A DNA stretch of 64,000 nt from Bacteroidales bacterium (GTDB lineage: Bacteria; Bacteroidota; Bacteroidia; Bacteroidales; P3). The DNA lies in NCBI GenBank assembly GCA_017962545.1, contig JAGCVD010000021.1, positions 1 to 64,000 on the forward strand, read 5' to 3'. The position numbers and the translations under genes are program-made. A model generated the notes under the pieces. The model worked only from the letters and a program-made list of their open reading frames with translations, searched no databases and had not been told where the DNA came from. Shown in pieces: positions 8,465-17,330 of this stretch (the first letter of the stretch is position 1; each line of letters opens with the position of its first letter).

Positions 8465-9735
8465 AGGTATTTAAATTCGGCGGAGCCTCCGTCAACAGCG
8501 CCGACGCCGTGCGCAACATGGCGCAGATTGTGAAGAACCACCTGGAAGAGGAACCGCTGGTGGTGGTCGTCTCCGCCATGGGCAAGACCACGAACCTGCT
8601 GGAGAAGCTTGTGCCGGGGAGTTCGGAGTTCGGAGTTCGGAGTTCGGAGATGAGGCTGCTGCTGGAGGACTACCACCGTGGCATTGCCGCCGCACTGATG
8701 CCCGATAGCAAGGAGGTCCAGCAGAAGATAGACACCCTGCTGGCCAACCTCGACCGCCTCTGCGCCACCTTGCCGGCCGACGTGGAGCACTATAACTACA
8801 ACTACGACCAGGTGGTCAGCCACGGCGAACTGCTCTCCACGACCATTATCGCCGACTACCTCAACAGCCAGGGTGTCGACACCCTGTGGCAGGACGCCCG
8901 CGAATATATCATCACCGACAACCACTACCGCGAAGGGCGTGTCGACTGGACCACCACCCAGGAAAGAATTAAGAATTTGGAATTAAGAATTAAGTATTCC
9001 TGCCGTGTGGTTTTGACGCAGGGCTTCATCGGTGGCACCGCTGACGGACACACCACCACCCTCGGTCGCGAGGGCTCCGATTACACGGCGGCCATCCTGG
9101 CCCACTGCCTCGGTGCCGAGAGCGTCACCATCTGGAAGGATGTGCCGGGATTCCTCAACGCCGACCCCAAGTTCTTCGCCGACACCGTCAAGATTAACCA
9201 GATACCCTACAACGAGGCTATCGAGCTGGCCTACTATGGCGCCTCGGTCATCCACCCCAAGACGGTGAAGCCCATCCAAAACAAGAACATACCTCTTTAT
9301 ATCCGCTCCTTCATCACCCCCGACAGCGAGGGCTCTTCCATAGGCAACTATCGTACCATCTGTCCCGAGACCCCCCTCTACATCTTCAAGAACAATCAGA
9401 TACTGCTCTCCATCCTGCCGCGCGACTATTCTTTCATCGCCGAGGACAACCTGCAGGTCATCTTCGGCATACTGAACGAACTTGGCATCCGGGTGAACCT
9501 GATGCAGAACTCCGCCCTGAGTTTCTCCATCTGTGTCGACAACAATCCGCAGCGTATCGGCGTGCTGATAGAGCGCCTGAAGCACATGTTCCGCGTGCGA
9601 TATAACGAGAACCTGCAGCTCATCACCATCCGCTACTACACGCAGCAGGTCATCGACAGCATCGTCGCCGGCCGCCCCATCCTCCTCGAGCAGCGTAGCC
9701 GCTCCACAGAGCAGCTGATTGTCCCCTGTCAGTAA
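8461..9735 (+). CDS. lysC: Aspartate kinase, monofunctional
   Basis: This 424-residue protein phosphorylates aspartate in the first step of Lys/Thr/Met/diaminopimelate synthesis. The kinase domain starts [11 protein letters not shown] and contains [33 protein letters not shown] is typical of aspartate kinases. The C-terminal part carries ACT-type regulatory repeats ([20 protein letters not shown]). No homoserine dehydrogenase domain follows. Two heptad-repeat peptides are inserted in frame in surface loops: residues about 53-64 ([11 protein letters not shown]) and 168-180 ([10 protein letters not shown]). Neither touches a conserved motif. Confidence 0.94.
   Translation: MKVFKFGGASVNSADAVRNMAQIVKNHLEEEPLVVVVSAMGKTTNLLEKLVPGSSEFGVRSSEMRLLLEDYHRGIAAALMPDSKEVQQKIDTLLANLDRLCATLPADVEHYNYNYDQVVSHGELLSTTIIADYLNSQGVDTLWQDAREYIITDNHYREGRVDWTTTQERIKNLELRIKYSCRVVLTQGFIGGTADGHTTTLGREGSDYTAAILAHCLGAESVTIWKDVPGFLNADPKFFADTVKINQIPYNEAIELAYYGASVIHPKTVKPIQNKNIPLYIRSFITPDSEGSSIGNYRTICPETPLYIFKNNQILLSILPRDYSFIAEDNLQVIFGILNELGIRVNLMQNSALSFSICVDNNPQRIGVLIERLKHMFRVRYNENLQLITIRYYTQQVIDSIVAGRPILLEQRSRSTEQLIVPCQ
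8619..8650 (+). repeat. In-frame heptad repeat array in lysC (1)
   Basis: Four copies of GTTCGGA (the complement of the CTCCGAA-type unit in the DUF4175 gene) encode [10 protein letters not shown] in aspartate kinase, following EKLVPG. Confidence 0.9.
8964..8996 (+). repeat. In-frame heptad repeat array in lysC (2)
   Basis: Units GAATTAA, GAATTTG, GAATTAA, GAATTAA encode [10 protein letters not shown]. It is a different heptad family (AT-rich) from the first lysC array. Confidence 0.88.
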
Positions 9736-9793
9736 TGATTTTTTTCACCCCTCTGTCAGATTTTCGTCGAAAAGTGGGTATTATATTATTGCT

Positions 9794-10507
9794 ATGAGAC
9801 GAATTGTTTTTCTTTTACTGCTTTTGTCGGCGAGCCCCCCGCTTTGGGCGCAGAAGCCTGATGTGTCCGACAGTGTGGTGGTGATGGGTACCGTAGTCAA
9901 CCGTATAACCAGCCAGCCCGAACCCTTCAGCATAGTGCAGTTGCTACAAGATACAATGGTGGTGGCTTCGGCGTCTTGCGACGAGGAGGGCTGGTTCGGC
10001 ATCGATGCTCTGCCTGTCGGCAGTTATCTCCTTGAGGTGCAGGTGCGCGGACTCACCCTTTATCAAGCCGACTTGGTGTTGCAAGAGAACGCCGTGCTCA
10101 ACATCGGCGTCATCACCGACTCCATCCGCCTGGTCAACTTGCGCGAGGTGGCCATCGTCGCCCTCCGCCATCTGTTGGGCGGGCAGCTTATCAGCTCCAC
10201 CCACGACATACGCTTGTGGAACCTGTCCTATCGCAATGGCGGCGGCGACCACAACGCCGCAGTGGCTATCTCGCCCGACATGGCGCCAGAAATGGACGAA
10301 CTGGACTATCAAAACGGTGTGTCCCGCGGTCTTCTGCCTGACGGTGTCCCTACCAGCGCCTACAAGTATTACCTTTCCGACTTCGGCCTCAACGTCAGCT
10401 CCGAAAACAGCGCCATGAAGAACGAACTGCTCCGCGAGGGCCGCATCCTCGACACCAGGCGCTGCGCTCCCGCCGACAAGGATTCTACCCGTCATGATAA
10501 GAAATAG
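9794..10507 (+). CDS. Exported protein with carboxypeptidase-regulatory-like domain, paralog 1
   Basis: This 237-residue protein has a signal peptide (MRRIVFLLLLLSASPPLWAQ) and then a beta-sandwich resembling the CarboxypepD_reg/SusC N-terminal domain: VVMGTVVNRITSQPEPFSIV, then DEEGWFGIDALPVGSYLLEV. No plug or barrel follows, so it is not a TonB receptor. It is closely related to the next gene over residues 1-150, and the C-terminal parts differ. The start at ATG 9794 is preferred to an upstream codon overlapping lysC because it begins the signal peptide. The function is unknown; it is probably periplasmic or outer-membrane associated. Confidence 0.75.
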   Translation: MRRIVFLLLLLSASPPLWAQKPDVSDSVVVMGTVVNRITSQPEPFSIVQLLQDTMVVASASCDEEGWFGIDALPVGSYLLEVQVRGLTLYQADLVLQENAVLNIGVITDSIRLVNLREVAIVALRHLLGGQLISSTHDIRLWNLSYRNGGGDHNAAVAISPDMAPEMDELDYQNGVSRGLLPDGVPTSAYKYYLSDFGLNVSSENSAMKNELLREGRILDTRRCAPADKDSTRHDKK

Positions 10508-11129
10508 ACTCATCCTCTTCCTCATGCTCCTGCTCAGCGCTGTTACCCTCTGCGCTCAGGAAGACGAGCCCGACAGCGTCGTTGTGTTGGGACATGTGGT
10601 TAACCGCCTCGCCGGCGAGGCGGAGCCGTACTGTATGGTGCATTTCCTGCAAGGTAGCGACACTGTAGCCACTGCTTTTTGCGACTATGAAGGTTACTTC
10701 AGCGTCGACCTCCTCCCAGTGGGTACCTATGGCCTCAGCGTCTCGCTGCGGGGCATGACGCTCTATCAGGCCGACTTGGTGCTGGGCGACAACGCCATGC
10801 TTTCTATCTCGGTCATCACCGACAGCTTCCAGCTGCGCACGCTGCGCGAGGTAGCCATCGTAGCCCCAAAGCACCAGTTGGCCGAACAGGGACAGCTGAT
10901 TACTCACTATGACGACCCGCGGCTCTGGGACTTCATGAACCGCCCCTGCTGGGGCACGGAGAGCCACTATGGCGGTGCCGATGCCGGTTTCAAGCCGGGT
11001 CAGTTCTACGCCCCCGCCAAGGGCAGAGACGACGACCGGATATGGCAAATCTACTGGCCCGACTGCGTGTTGCCCGTCCCGAAGGAGCATCAGGCCCAAG
11101 AGGAGAAAAAAGAGGCGAGCGGCGAATAG
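10494..11129 (+). CDS. Exported protein with carboxypeptidase-regulatory-like domain, paralog 2
   Basis: This 211-residue protein has a signal peptide ending ...VTLCAQ and the same layout as its upstream neighbour: SVVVLGHVVNRLAGEAEPY, DYEGYFSVDLLPVGTYGL, TLYQADLVL and ITDS.QLRTLREVAIVAPKHQL align position by position. The two genes overlap by 14 bp (10494-10507) and form a tandem duplication with diverged tails; this one ends in a Lys/Glu-rich segment. The stop is one base from the convergent aroB stop. The function is unknown. Confidence 0.75.
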   Translation: MIRNRLILFLMLLLSAVTLCAQEDEPDSVVVLGHVVNRLAGEAEPYCMVHFLQGSDTVATAFCDYEGYFSVDLLPVGTYGLSVSLRGMTLYQADLVLGDNAMLSISVITDSFQLRTLREVAIVAPKHQLAEQGQLITHYDDPRLWDFMNRPCWGTESHYGGADAGFKPGQFYAPAKGRDDDRIWQIYWPDCVLPVPKEHQAQEEKKEASGE

Positions 11130-11130
11130 C

Positions 11131-12168
11131 TTATTTCGTCACCGTCAGGAAAGCGTCACGCACCTCGTTGTCCGACACCTCCACGTCGATGACCGCCGCC
11201 CCGGGCTCCTGCAGCAATACACACCGCAGCGTCCCGTCGGCATTCTTCTTGTCCTGTCGCATCAAGGGCAGCATCTGCTCGATGTCTTTTAAATTTACAG
11301 TGGGTAGTTGACAGTTGACAGTTGACAGTTGTTCTTTGAGCCAGTGGGAGTAGGTGGTGTAGACCTCCTCCTGTAAGCCTATTTTCTTCGTGGAGAGGTA
11401 TATGGCTACCTTCATGCCGACACCGACGGCAAGACCGTGAGGCAGTCCGCGATAGACCTCGATGGCGTGGCCGAAAGTGTGGCCGAAGTTGAGTATCTTC
11501 CTGATACTATGGTCGTAAGGGTCGGATTTCACCACACGGGCTTTGATGCGGGCAACCTCTTTAATGGTGGATAGTGGGTAGTGGTCAGTGGATAGCAGCT
11601 GCTCGAACAACGTGGGGTCGGTGACGGCGGCGGTTTTCACCATCTCCATCAGGCCGTTGAGGTGCTCCACCTCGGGGAGCGTCTCCAAAAAGGCTGGTTC
11701 TATGACTGTTATGGCGGCGGGGTAGAAGTGTCCTATGCTGTTCTTCACGCCACCGAAGTCGATGGCCGTCTTGCCGCCGATGGCGGCATCGGTCATGGCC
11801 AGCAAGGTGGTGGGGACATGGATATGGCGGATGCCACGCTTGTAGCCTGCTGCCACAAAACCTCCTAGGTCACAGACACTTCCTCCGCCGAGGTTGACGA
11901 GCACCGTGCTGCGGTCGGCCTCGCCCTCGAGGAGCGTCTGCCACACCTGTGCCGCCACCTCCAGACTCTTGCATTCCTCGCCCACCGGCACCTCGATGAA
12001 CTCGGCTTCCTGCAACGCCTCCACATAACCTATGAGCAGTGGCAGACAGTGCTGGAAGGTGTTTTCATCCACCAGGATGACGTACTTCGCTTCTTGCCAT
12101 TCCTCCTTGGCCAACTCGCGCCCCAGCGCCCGCAGGCCGCCATAGAGTATCTTGCTTCTATTGTTCAT
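11131..12168 (-). CDS. aroB: 3-dehydroquinate synthase
   Basis: This 345-residue NAD- and metal-dependent enzyme makes the second shikimate-pathway intermediate from DAHP. Visible motifs are VNLGGGSVCDLGGFVAAGYKR, the metal-binding region LNFGHTFGHAIE (about residues 225-236) and HVPTTLLAMTDAAIGGKTAID. Two heptad-repeat peptides interrupt the helical C-terminal domain: LLSTDHYPLSTIKE at about 190-202 and QLSTVNCQLPTVNL at about 278-290. Both keep the frame and avoid catalytic residues. The gene is convergent with the paralogous exported-protein pair. Confidence 0.95.
   Translation of the reverse strand: MNNRSKILYGGLRALGRELAKEEWQEAKYVILVDENTFQHCLPLLIGYVEALQEAEFIEVPVGEECKSLEVAAQVWQTLLEGEADRSTVLVNLGGGSVCDLGGFVAAGYKRGIRHIHVPTTLLAMTDAAIGGKTAIDFGGVKNSIGHFYPAAITVIEPAFLETLPEVEHLNGLMEMVKTAAVTDPTLFEQLLSTDHYPLSTIKEVARIKARVVKSDPYDHSIRKILNFGHTFGHAIEVYRGLPHGLAVGVGMKVAIYLSTKKIGLQEEVYTTYSHWLKEQLSTVNCQLPTVNLKDIEQMLPLMRQDKKNADGTLRCVLLQEPGAAVIDVEVSDNEVRDAFLTVTK
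11299..11334 (-). repeat. In-frame heptad repeat array in aroB (1)
   Basis: On the + strand the units read GTTGACA, GTTGACA, GTTGACA, GTTG. On the coding strand they encode QLSTVNCQLPTVN. Confidence 0.9.
11566..11598 (-). repeat. In-frame heptad repeat array in aroB (2)
   Basis: The + strand units GTGGATA, GTGGGTA, GTGGTCA, GTGGATA encode LSTDHYPLST on the coding strand. Confidence 0.85.
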
Positions 12169-12268
12169 GCCTTAAATAACGCAAACGGACATGCATTATT
12201 GCATCGCGTGGCGGCGGGTTTATAGTAGTGTACAATAAATATATAAGGTCGGGCGTTATATATTCCGC

Positions 12269-14161
12269 ATGAAAAAAATAGAGCTGTTATCACCCGCCAA
12301 GAATCTGGAGTTCGGTCGCGAGGCCATTAACCACGGCGCCGACGCGCTCTACATCGGTGCGCCGGCCTTCGGCGCCCGTGCCGCCGCCACCAACACCATC
12401 GAGGACATCGACGCCCTCGTGAACTACGCCCACCTCTATGGCGCCAAGGTCTACGTGACGGTCAACACGCTACTCTACGACAGCGAGCTCGACGACGCGG
12501 TGAAGATGATCTATCAGCTCTATGACGCCGGCGTCGATGCCCTGCTCATCCAGGACATGGGCCTCTGGTATTGCGACCTGCCGCCCATTGCGCTGCATGC
12601 CAGCACCCAATGCCACAATGCCTCCATCGAGCGCATAAAATTCATGGAATCAACTGGTTTTAGCCGTGTTGTGCTGGCCCGCGAGACCTCCTTGGAGCAG
12701 ATGCGCGCCATCCACAAGGCCACCCACCTGGAGCTCGAGGCCTTCGTCCACGGTGCCCTCTGTGTGAGCTACAGCGGCCAGTGCTATATGAGCCAGTACC
12801 TCAACAACCGTAGCGGCAACCGTGGCTGCTGCTCGCAGCCCTGCCGTTCTTCCTACGACCTCCTCACCGACGACGGCCGTCTCCTTGTCAAGGACCGTCA
12901 CCTGCTGTCGCTGCGCGACTTCAATGCGAGCCAACATCTTGAAAGCATGATAGATGCAGGCATCGTCTCGTTCAAGATAGAGGGGCGCCTGAAAGACCTC
13001 TCCTACGTCAAGAACATCACCGCCTACTACCGTCGGCTGCTCGACGGCATCTTGGAGGGACGCCAGCGCGCCTCCTCGGGCACCACAACCTTCTTCTTCA
13101 CCCCCGACCCCGACCGCACCTTCAATCGCGGCTACACCGACTATTTCCTCCGTGGGCGGCAGCCCATGGCCAACTTCGCCACCCAGAAGTCGATGGGCAA
13201 GAGGGTGGGGGAGGTCACCGCCGTGGGACGACGCAGTCTCACCGTCGACGGCACGGAGCCCTTCGCCAACGGCGACGGCCTTTGCTACCTCGACGCCGAC
13301 AACCGCCTGCAGGGCTTCCTCGTCAACCAGGTGCAAGGCCGCACCATCACCCCCAACGTGATGCCCGACATACAGGTGGGCACCACCCTCTGGCGCAACA
13401 ACGACCAGCTGTTCGAGAAGATGCTGCAAGGCCGCACCGCCGAGCGCAAGATAGGCGTGCGCATCAAATATAACGTCTATATCGACTGCGTCAGGGTCGA
13501 GATGGAAGACGAGGACGGCGTCAGGGCCTTTGTCGATTCCGACGCCGAATACAATATCGCCGCCGACTTCGGCCGTATGTCGGAGACCATCGTCAGACAG
13601 CTCTCCAAGTTGGGCGACACCCCTTTCACCCCAATTGAGGTAATCGATACCACCGAAGGCTTGTATTTCCTGCCGGCTTCGACGCTCAACCAAATGCGCC
13701 GTGCCGCCGTTGAAGCCCTCAAGCTGTGCCGCATCAACCACTTCCATCCCAAGGATGTCTATCCCGCCGAGGGACGCTATGCCGACGACACGGTGCCGTA
13801 CCCTGAGAAGTCGGTCGACTACCGCGTCAATGTCGTCAACGCCAAGGCCGAGACCTTCTACCGTCTCCATGGCGTGACACAGGTGGAGCGCGGCCTCGAG
13901 CAGACCCGCAACTACGACGGCAAGGCCCTCATGACCACCAAATACTGCCTGCGCTACGAGCTGGGCTGCTGCCTGCACCCCGAGAAATGGAAAGCCGCCA
14001 AAGGCCGCCCCGCCCCAGGTGCCGCCACCGACAACGCTTCCGCCGCTCACCTTGAGGGTCCCATCCGTCCCGACGACACCCTGCTGCTCCGCAACCAGGA
14101 CCGTCTCTTCCGTCTCGAGTTCGACTGCCGCCAGTGCCTCATGCGCATCTACAAAAAGTAG
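12269..14161 (+). CDS. U32 family protein, RlhA-like 23S rRNA hydroxylation protein or collagenase-like peptidase
   Basis: This 630-residue protein has an N-terminal TIM-barrel-like domain (LLSPAKNLEFGREAINHGADALYIG) and the U32 signature VHGALCVSYSGQCYMSQYL followed by NRGCCSQPCR (about residues 160-195). A long C-terminal extension ends in a Cys-containing tail (FDCRQCLMRIYKK). The length and cysteines resemble E. coli RlhA (YdcP, C2501 hydroxylation of 23S rRNA) more than the short UbiU/V or YhbU proteins. A role in RNA hydroxylation is inferred from family knowledge; 'peptidase' is the historical label. Confidence 0.82.
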   Translation: MKKIELLSPAKNLEFGREAINHGADALYIGAPAFGARAAATNTIEDIDALVNYAHLYGAKVYVTVNTLLYDSELDDAVKMIYQLYDAGVDALLIQDMGLWYCDLPPIALHASTQCHNASIERIKFMESTGFSRVVLARETSLEQMRAIHKATHLELEAFVHGALCVSYSGQCYMSQYLNNRSGNRGCCSQPCRSSYDLLTDDGRLLVKDRHLLSLRDFNASQHLESMIDAGIVSFKIEGRLKDLSYVKNITAYYRRLLDGILEGRQRASSGTTTFFFTPDPDRTFNRGYTDYFLRGRQPMANFATQKSMGKRVGEVTAVGRRSLTVDGTEPFANGDGLCYLDADNRLQGFLVNQVQGRTITPNVMPDIQVGTTLWRNNDQLFEKMLQGRTAERKIGVRIKYNVYIDCVRVEMEDEDGVRAFVDSDAEYNIAADFGRMSETIVRQLSKLGDTPFTPIEVIDTTEGLYFLPASTLNQMRRAAVEALKLCRINHFHPKDVYPAEGRYADDTVPYPEKSVDYRVNVVNAKAETFYRLHGVTQVERGLEQTRNYDGKALMTTKYCLRYELGCCLHPEKWKAAKGRPAPGAATDNASAAHLEGPIRPDDTLLLRNQDRLFRLEFDCRQCLMRIYKK

Positions 14162-14390
14162 TCCTCAAAAAATTTTTTTACCCTTTTTCGCCCCATTTTG
14201 CCTGGGCCTAACTCCCTCTTCCTTAGGGTTTCCATATCACCCTCTTCTTCCTTTCGCCTACCTTGCTTCTTCATTTTATTTAAAGGTCATATACAATATT
14301 TCAATCATTCTTCAGTTACTATTGAAGAACGATTGGAGAGGTCTTGAAGACCCATTGAAGAACAGTACAACAGAATAGGAGGATATACTT
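14162..14390. other. Intergenic region with small inverted repeats
   Basis: No gene is seen. The 3' half contains TTCTTCA...TGAAGAA, two copies of ATTGAAGAAC (about 14322-14360) and a small hairpin GGTCTT-GA-AGACC between them. Immediately before the next ATG is AGGAGG (14378-14383), an unusually strong Shine-Dalgarno sequence for this phylum. Confidence 0.55.
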
Positions 14391-15197
14391 ATGGCAATTC
14401 TAACGACAGGTATCACGGGTCCGTTCATCGGACGGGTGGGGCCGGTGGTGGGCTATATGTGGAAGCACACGCACTGTGTCCGTGCCTATGTGGAGCACAT
14501 CCGCTATCCCAACACCGAGGACCAGCAGCGCGAGCGCGCCTGGTTTGTCAGCATGGTGCGTTTCGCCGCCGCGGCGCGGCCGGCGCTGAAGCTGGGCATG
14601 CAACAGAAGGCCAAGGAGTTCAACATGACGGAGGGCAATTTCTTCGTCAAGATGAACAAGCGCCATTTTGTCCGCGCCAACGGGCAGGTGGCTGTCGACT
14701 ACAGCAGCCTGAAGCTCTCCTTCGGCTCGGCGGCGGATGTCTACTTCCATGCGCCGCGCTTCGAGGAAGGCGAGACGGTGGCGGTGGATTTCGAGAAGAA
14801 CGCCCTGCCGCTGCGCTCCTCGGGCGACGACAGCGTGTACCTGTATGTCTATGCCCCCGGGCTCGGCGAAGGCCTGCTGTCGGCACCGGCGCCGCGCCGC
14901 AGCAAGACGGTGCGCTTCAAGCTCCCCGAATGGTGGGCCGGCCAGGAGGTGCACCTCTACGGCTTCGTGGTCGACAAGGAAGGGCGGGCCTCGAAAACCA
15001 CCTATGTCGGCGTGGGCCGTGTGAACCACTACGAGGACCGCGGCCGCTATATCCCCCTGAACAACAAATGGAAAGAGTTCGTCGACATCGCCAACGAGGT
15101 GAACGAGACGCACGAGGCGGCGCCGCAGGCAGCGTTGCCTGAGGTTGACGACAAGCCTCGCATCGACCTCTTCGGCGACCCGCCGGAGGTGCCTTAA
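14391..15197 (+). CDS. DUF6266 family protein
   Basis: This 268-residue protein begins MAILTTGITGPFIGRVGPV, followed by GYMWKHTHCVRAY and a block of positively charged and aromatic residues, then FNMTEGNFFVKMNKRHF. This matches the Bacteroidota DUF6266 family, of unknown function, which starts with a glycine-rich 'GPF.GKVG.VVG..W' motif. The C-terminal half is beta-rich (YLYVYAPGLGEG, VHLYGFVVDKEGRASK). No signal peptide is present. It stands alone between the U32 gene and tRNA-Lys, with a perfect AGGAGG 8-13 nt before the ATG. Family call moderate to good. Confidence 0.72.
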   Translation: MAILTTGITGPFIGRVGPVVGYMWKHTHCVRAYVEHIRYPNTEDQQRERAWFVSMVRFAAAARPALKLGMQQKAKEFNMTEGNFFVKMNKRHFVRANGQVAVDYSSLKLSFGSAADVYFHAPRFEEGETVAVDFEKNALPLRSSGDDSVYLYVYAPGLGEGLLSAPAPRRSKTVRFKLPEWWAGQEVHLYGFVVDKEGRASKTTYVGVGRVNHYEDRGRYIPLNNKWKEFVDIANEVNETHEAAPQAALPEVDDKPRIDLFGDPPEVP

Positions 15198-15319
15198 AAA
15201 GCCTCTCCCCGACCTTTGCGGGGTGAGTTTTCAAACCTTTTCACGCCGCCGTCAGGCAAATATTTTTGTGTATAAGCATCTAGATAATAGTTGCTTAGGA
15301 TTTGCTTTGCACAATTTTT

Positions 15320-15350
15320 TTTGTCAGTTGAAAAAAATGTGGTACTTTTG
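15320..15350 (+). promoter_or_regulatory. Promoter of tRNA-Lys
   Basis: TTTG (15320-15323) and TACTTTTG (15343-15350), spaced 19 nt, fit the Bacteroidota -33/-7 consensus, with the tRNA 5' end 38 nt further down. Confidence 0.75.
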
Positions 15351-15388
15351 CACCCCGTTTTGAGGCCGAGAAAGGCCGTAAAAAGGAT

Positions 15389-15464
15389 GACTCAGTAGCT
15401 CAGCAGGTAGAGCACAACACTTTTAATGTTGGGGTCCTGGGTTCGAGCCCCAGCTGGGTCACCA
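15389..15464 (+). tRNA. tRNA-Lys (anticodon TTT)
   Basis: A complete cloverleaf can be folded. Acceptor GACTCAG pairs with CTGGGTC (one G-T), the D-arm is GCTC/GAGC, and the anticodon stem CAACA/TGTTG has loop CTTTTAA (anticodon at 15422-15424). The T-arm is CTGGG/CCCAG with TTCGAGC. The discriminator A is at 15461 and CCA is encoded at 15462-15464. The tRNA is followed after 16 nt by an intrinsic terminator. Confidence 0.97.
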
Positions 15465-15480
15465 AAAAGACAAGCAAGAG

Positions 15481-15509
15481 AACCGGAACCTGATGATTCC
15501 GGTTTTTTT
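15481..15509 (+). terminator. Intrinsic terminator after tRNA-Lys
   Basis: An 8-bp perfect stem AACCGGAA/TTCCGGTT with loop CCTGATGA is followed by a T run. It ends 9 nt before the ATG of the next gene, leaving no room for a separate promoter. Confidence 0.88.
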
Positions 15510-15518
15510 AATCGTGAT

Positions 15519-17330
15519 ATGCGTAAGGTCCTTGTACTGGCAATGTGGTTGGCGGGCGCCGTGGGTGCGCTTCTCGCGCAGCAGAGCGACGAGCAACTGG
15601 CGGCGTATTACTACGACCACGGCGAGTACGGCCAGGCGGCCCAACTGTATGAAGGACTGTACAAGCATGGCGCCAACAAGTATTACTATCAGCGGCTGCT
15701 CTCGACCTACCTGGAGCTGGGGCAGTACAAGGATGCCGTGCAGCTGGTGGAGCGCCGTCAGAAGAGCCAGCCCAAGGACCTCAGCCTGCTGGTCGACGAG
15801 GGCTCCATCTACCTGCGCCAGCGGCAGGAGAAGAAAGCCGTGCGTTGTTTCGACAAGGCGGTGGACCGTGTGGACGCCAACCAGCAGCCCGTGGCCGACC
15901 TGGCGCAGGCTTTCCTCAACGTGGGACGTCCCGCCTATGCGGCACGTACCTACCTCGCCGCCCGCGGTGCCACCAGCAACAAGACGCTCTACTTCAACGA
16001 GCTGGTGGGTGTCTACCAGCAGATGGGCGACTACGAGGCCATGACGGGCGAATATTTCGACCTGCTGGACCACCAGCCGGGGATGATGAACAGCGTCCAG
16101 ATATCCATGCAGCGCATGCTGCAGGAGGCCCCCGACCGCCGTCTGTCCGACGGTATCAGGCGCGCGCTGGTGAGCCGTGTGCAGGAGCACCCCGACAATA
16201 AGGTCTACCTCGAGATGATGATATGGTTCTCGTTGCAGGAGAACGACTTCCGCTTCGCGTTGGAGCAGGCCGAGGCTGTCGACGCCCGCTACCCCGACCT
16301 CGGCGGCGGGCAGGTGATGCGCGTGGCGCAGATAGCGCAGAGCAATGCCGCCCTCGACGTGGCCGCTGACGGCTACCGCTACATGCAGCGCAAGGGCAAG
16401 GACGACGCCCACTATTTCGACGCCCGCAAGGGTGAGCTGGAGGTGGAGTTCGCGCGTATCAATCACAACTATACCGTCGCCGCCAAAGACTTGGCGGCGC
16501 TGAAGGCCAAGTACCTCGCCGCCTTCGACGAGCTGGGGCGCAACGACCGCACCGTCACCTTGATGCGCCACTATGCCACGCTGATGGCCTATCACGGCGG
16601 CGACGTGCAGGAGGCCGTCAGCACGCTCGACGATGTGCTGGAGCTGCCGCGACTGAAGGCGCAGGTGCGCGACGAGGTGAAGCTCGAGCTGGGCGACCTG
16701 CTGCTGTTCGCCGGCCAGACCTGGGACGCCTCGCTGCTCTACATGCAGGTGGAGAAGGCCAACAAGAACGACCTGCTGGGCTCCGCCGCCAAGTTCCGCA
16801 ACGCCAAGCTGTCGTACTACACCCACGACTTCGAGTGGGCCAAATCGCAGCTCGACGTGCTGAGAGCCTCGACCAGCAAGCTCATCGCCAACGACGCCAT
16901 GGAGCTGTCGCTGCTCATCTCCGACAACATGGAGGACGACAGCACCTACGGCACCTTGGCTCTTTTCGCCGACGCCGACCTGCTGCTCTACCGCGGCCAG
17001 CTGGACTCGGCATGGGAGGCCTTCGATGCCGTCGGCCGCGCCATGCTGTCGCATCCCCTCTTCGACGAGGTGCTGATGCGCAAGGCGCAGATACGCATGA
17101 AGCAGGCCCGCTATGCCGAGGCCGACAGCCTGCTGAAGCGGCTCGTCGACTTCTACCCCGAGGACATCACGGCCGACGACGCCTTGATGCTCCGCGCCGA
17201 ACTCAATGAGGAGCACCTCGCCAATCCGCAGACGGCCCTCGAATGCTACGAGAAGCTGCTGCTCGACTACCCGACGAGCCTCTATGTGGACCGTGCCCGA
17301 AAACGATACAACGCATTGAAAGCAAGATGA
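15519..17330 (+). CDS. Exported tetratricopeptide-repeat protein
   Basis: This 603-residue protein has a signal peptide (MRKVLVLAMWLAGAVGALLAQ) and then helical TPR-like pairs throughout (for example AAYYYDHGEYGQAAQLYEGL and PQTALECYEKLLLDYP near the C-terminus). No enzymatic motif is seen. Such proteins usually scaffold envelope complexes. The start at 15519 is fixed by the signal peptide; the open frame upstream runs through the tRNA and cannot be coding. The stop overlaps the rsmA ATG (ATGA), so the two are translationally coupled. The only visible promoter upstream is that of tRNA-Lys. Confidence 0.82.
   Translation: MRKVLVLAMWLAGAVGALLAQQSDEQLAAYYYDHGEYGQAAQLYEGLYKHGANKYYYQRLLSTYLELGQYKDAVQLVERRQKSQPKDLSLLVDEGSIYLRQRQEKKAVRCFDKAVDRVDANQQPVADLAQAFLNVGRPAYAARTYLAARGATSNKTLYFNELVGVYQQMGDYEAMTGEYFDLLDHQPGMMNSVQISMQRMLQEAPDRRLSDGIRRALVSRVQEHPDNKVYLEMMIWFSLQENDFRFALEQAEAVDARYPDLGGGQVMRVAQIAQSNAALDVAADGYRYMQRKGKDDAHYFDARKGELEVEFARINHNYTVAAKDLAALKAKYLAAFDELGRNDRTVTLMRHYATLMAYHGGDVQEAVSTLDDVLELPRLKAQVRDEVKLELGDLLLFAGQTWDASLLYMQVEKANKNDLLGSAAKFRNAKLSYYTHDFEWAKSQLDVLRASTSKLIANDAMELSLLISDNMEDDSTYGTLALFADADLLLYRGQLDSAWEAFDAVGRAMLSHPLFDEVLMRKAQIRMKQARYAEADSLLKRLVDFYPEDITADDALMLRAELNEEHLANPQTALECYEKLLLDYPTSLYVDRARKRYNALKAR

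Noticed and set aside
12650-14050. 466-residue minus-strand open frame opposite the U32 gene
   Set aside because: GC-driven shadow frame; no family motif, and the + strand protein is clearly conserved.
15426-15518. Upstream extension of the TPR protein
   Set aside because: It would translate the tRNA-Lys gene and its terminator; the signal peptide starts at 15519.
15459-17216. 585-residue minus-strand open frame opposite the TPR gene
   Set aside because: Shadow frame, rich in His/Val/Leu, with no motifs; it also runs through the tRNA terminator.
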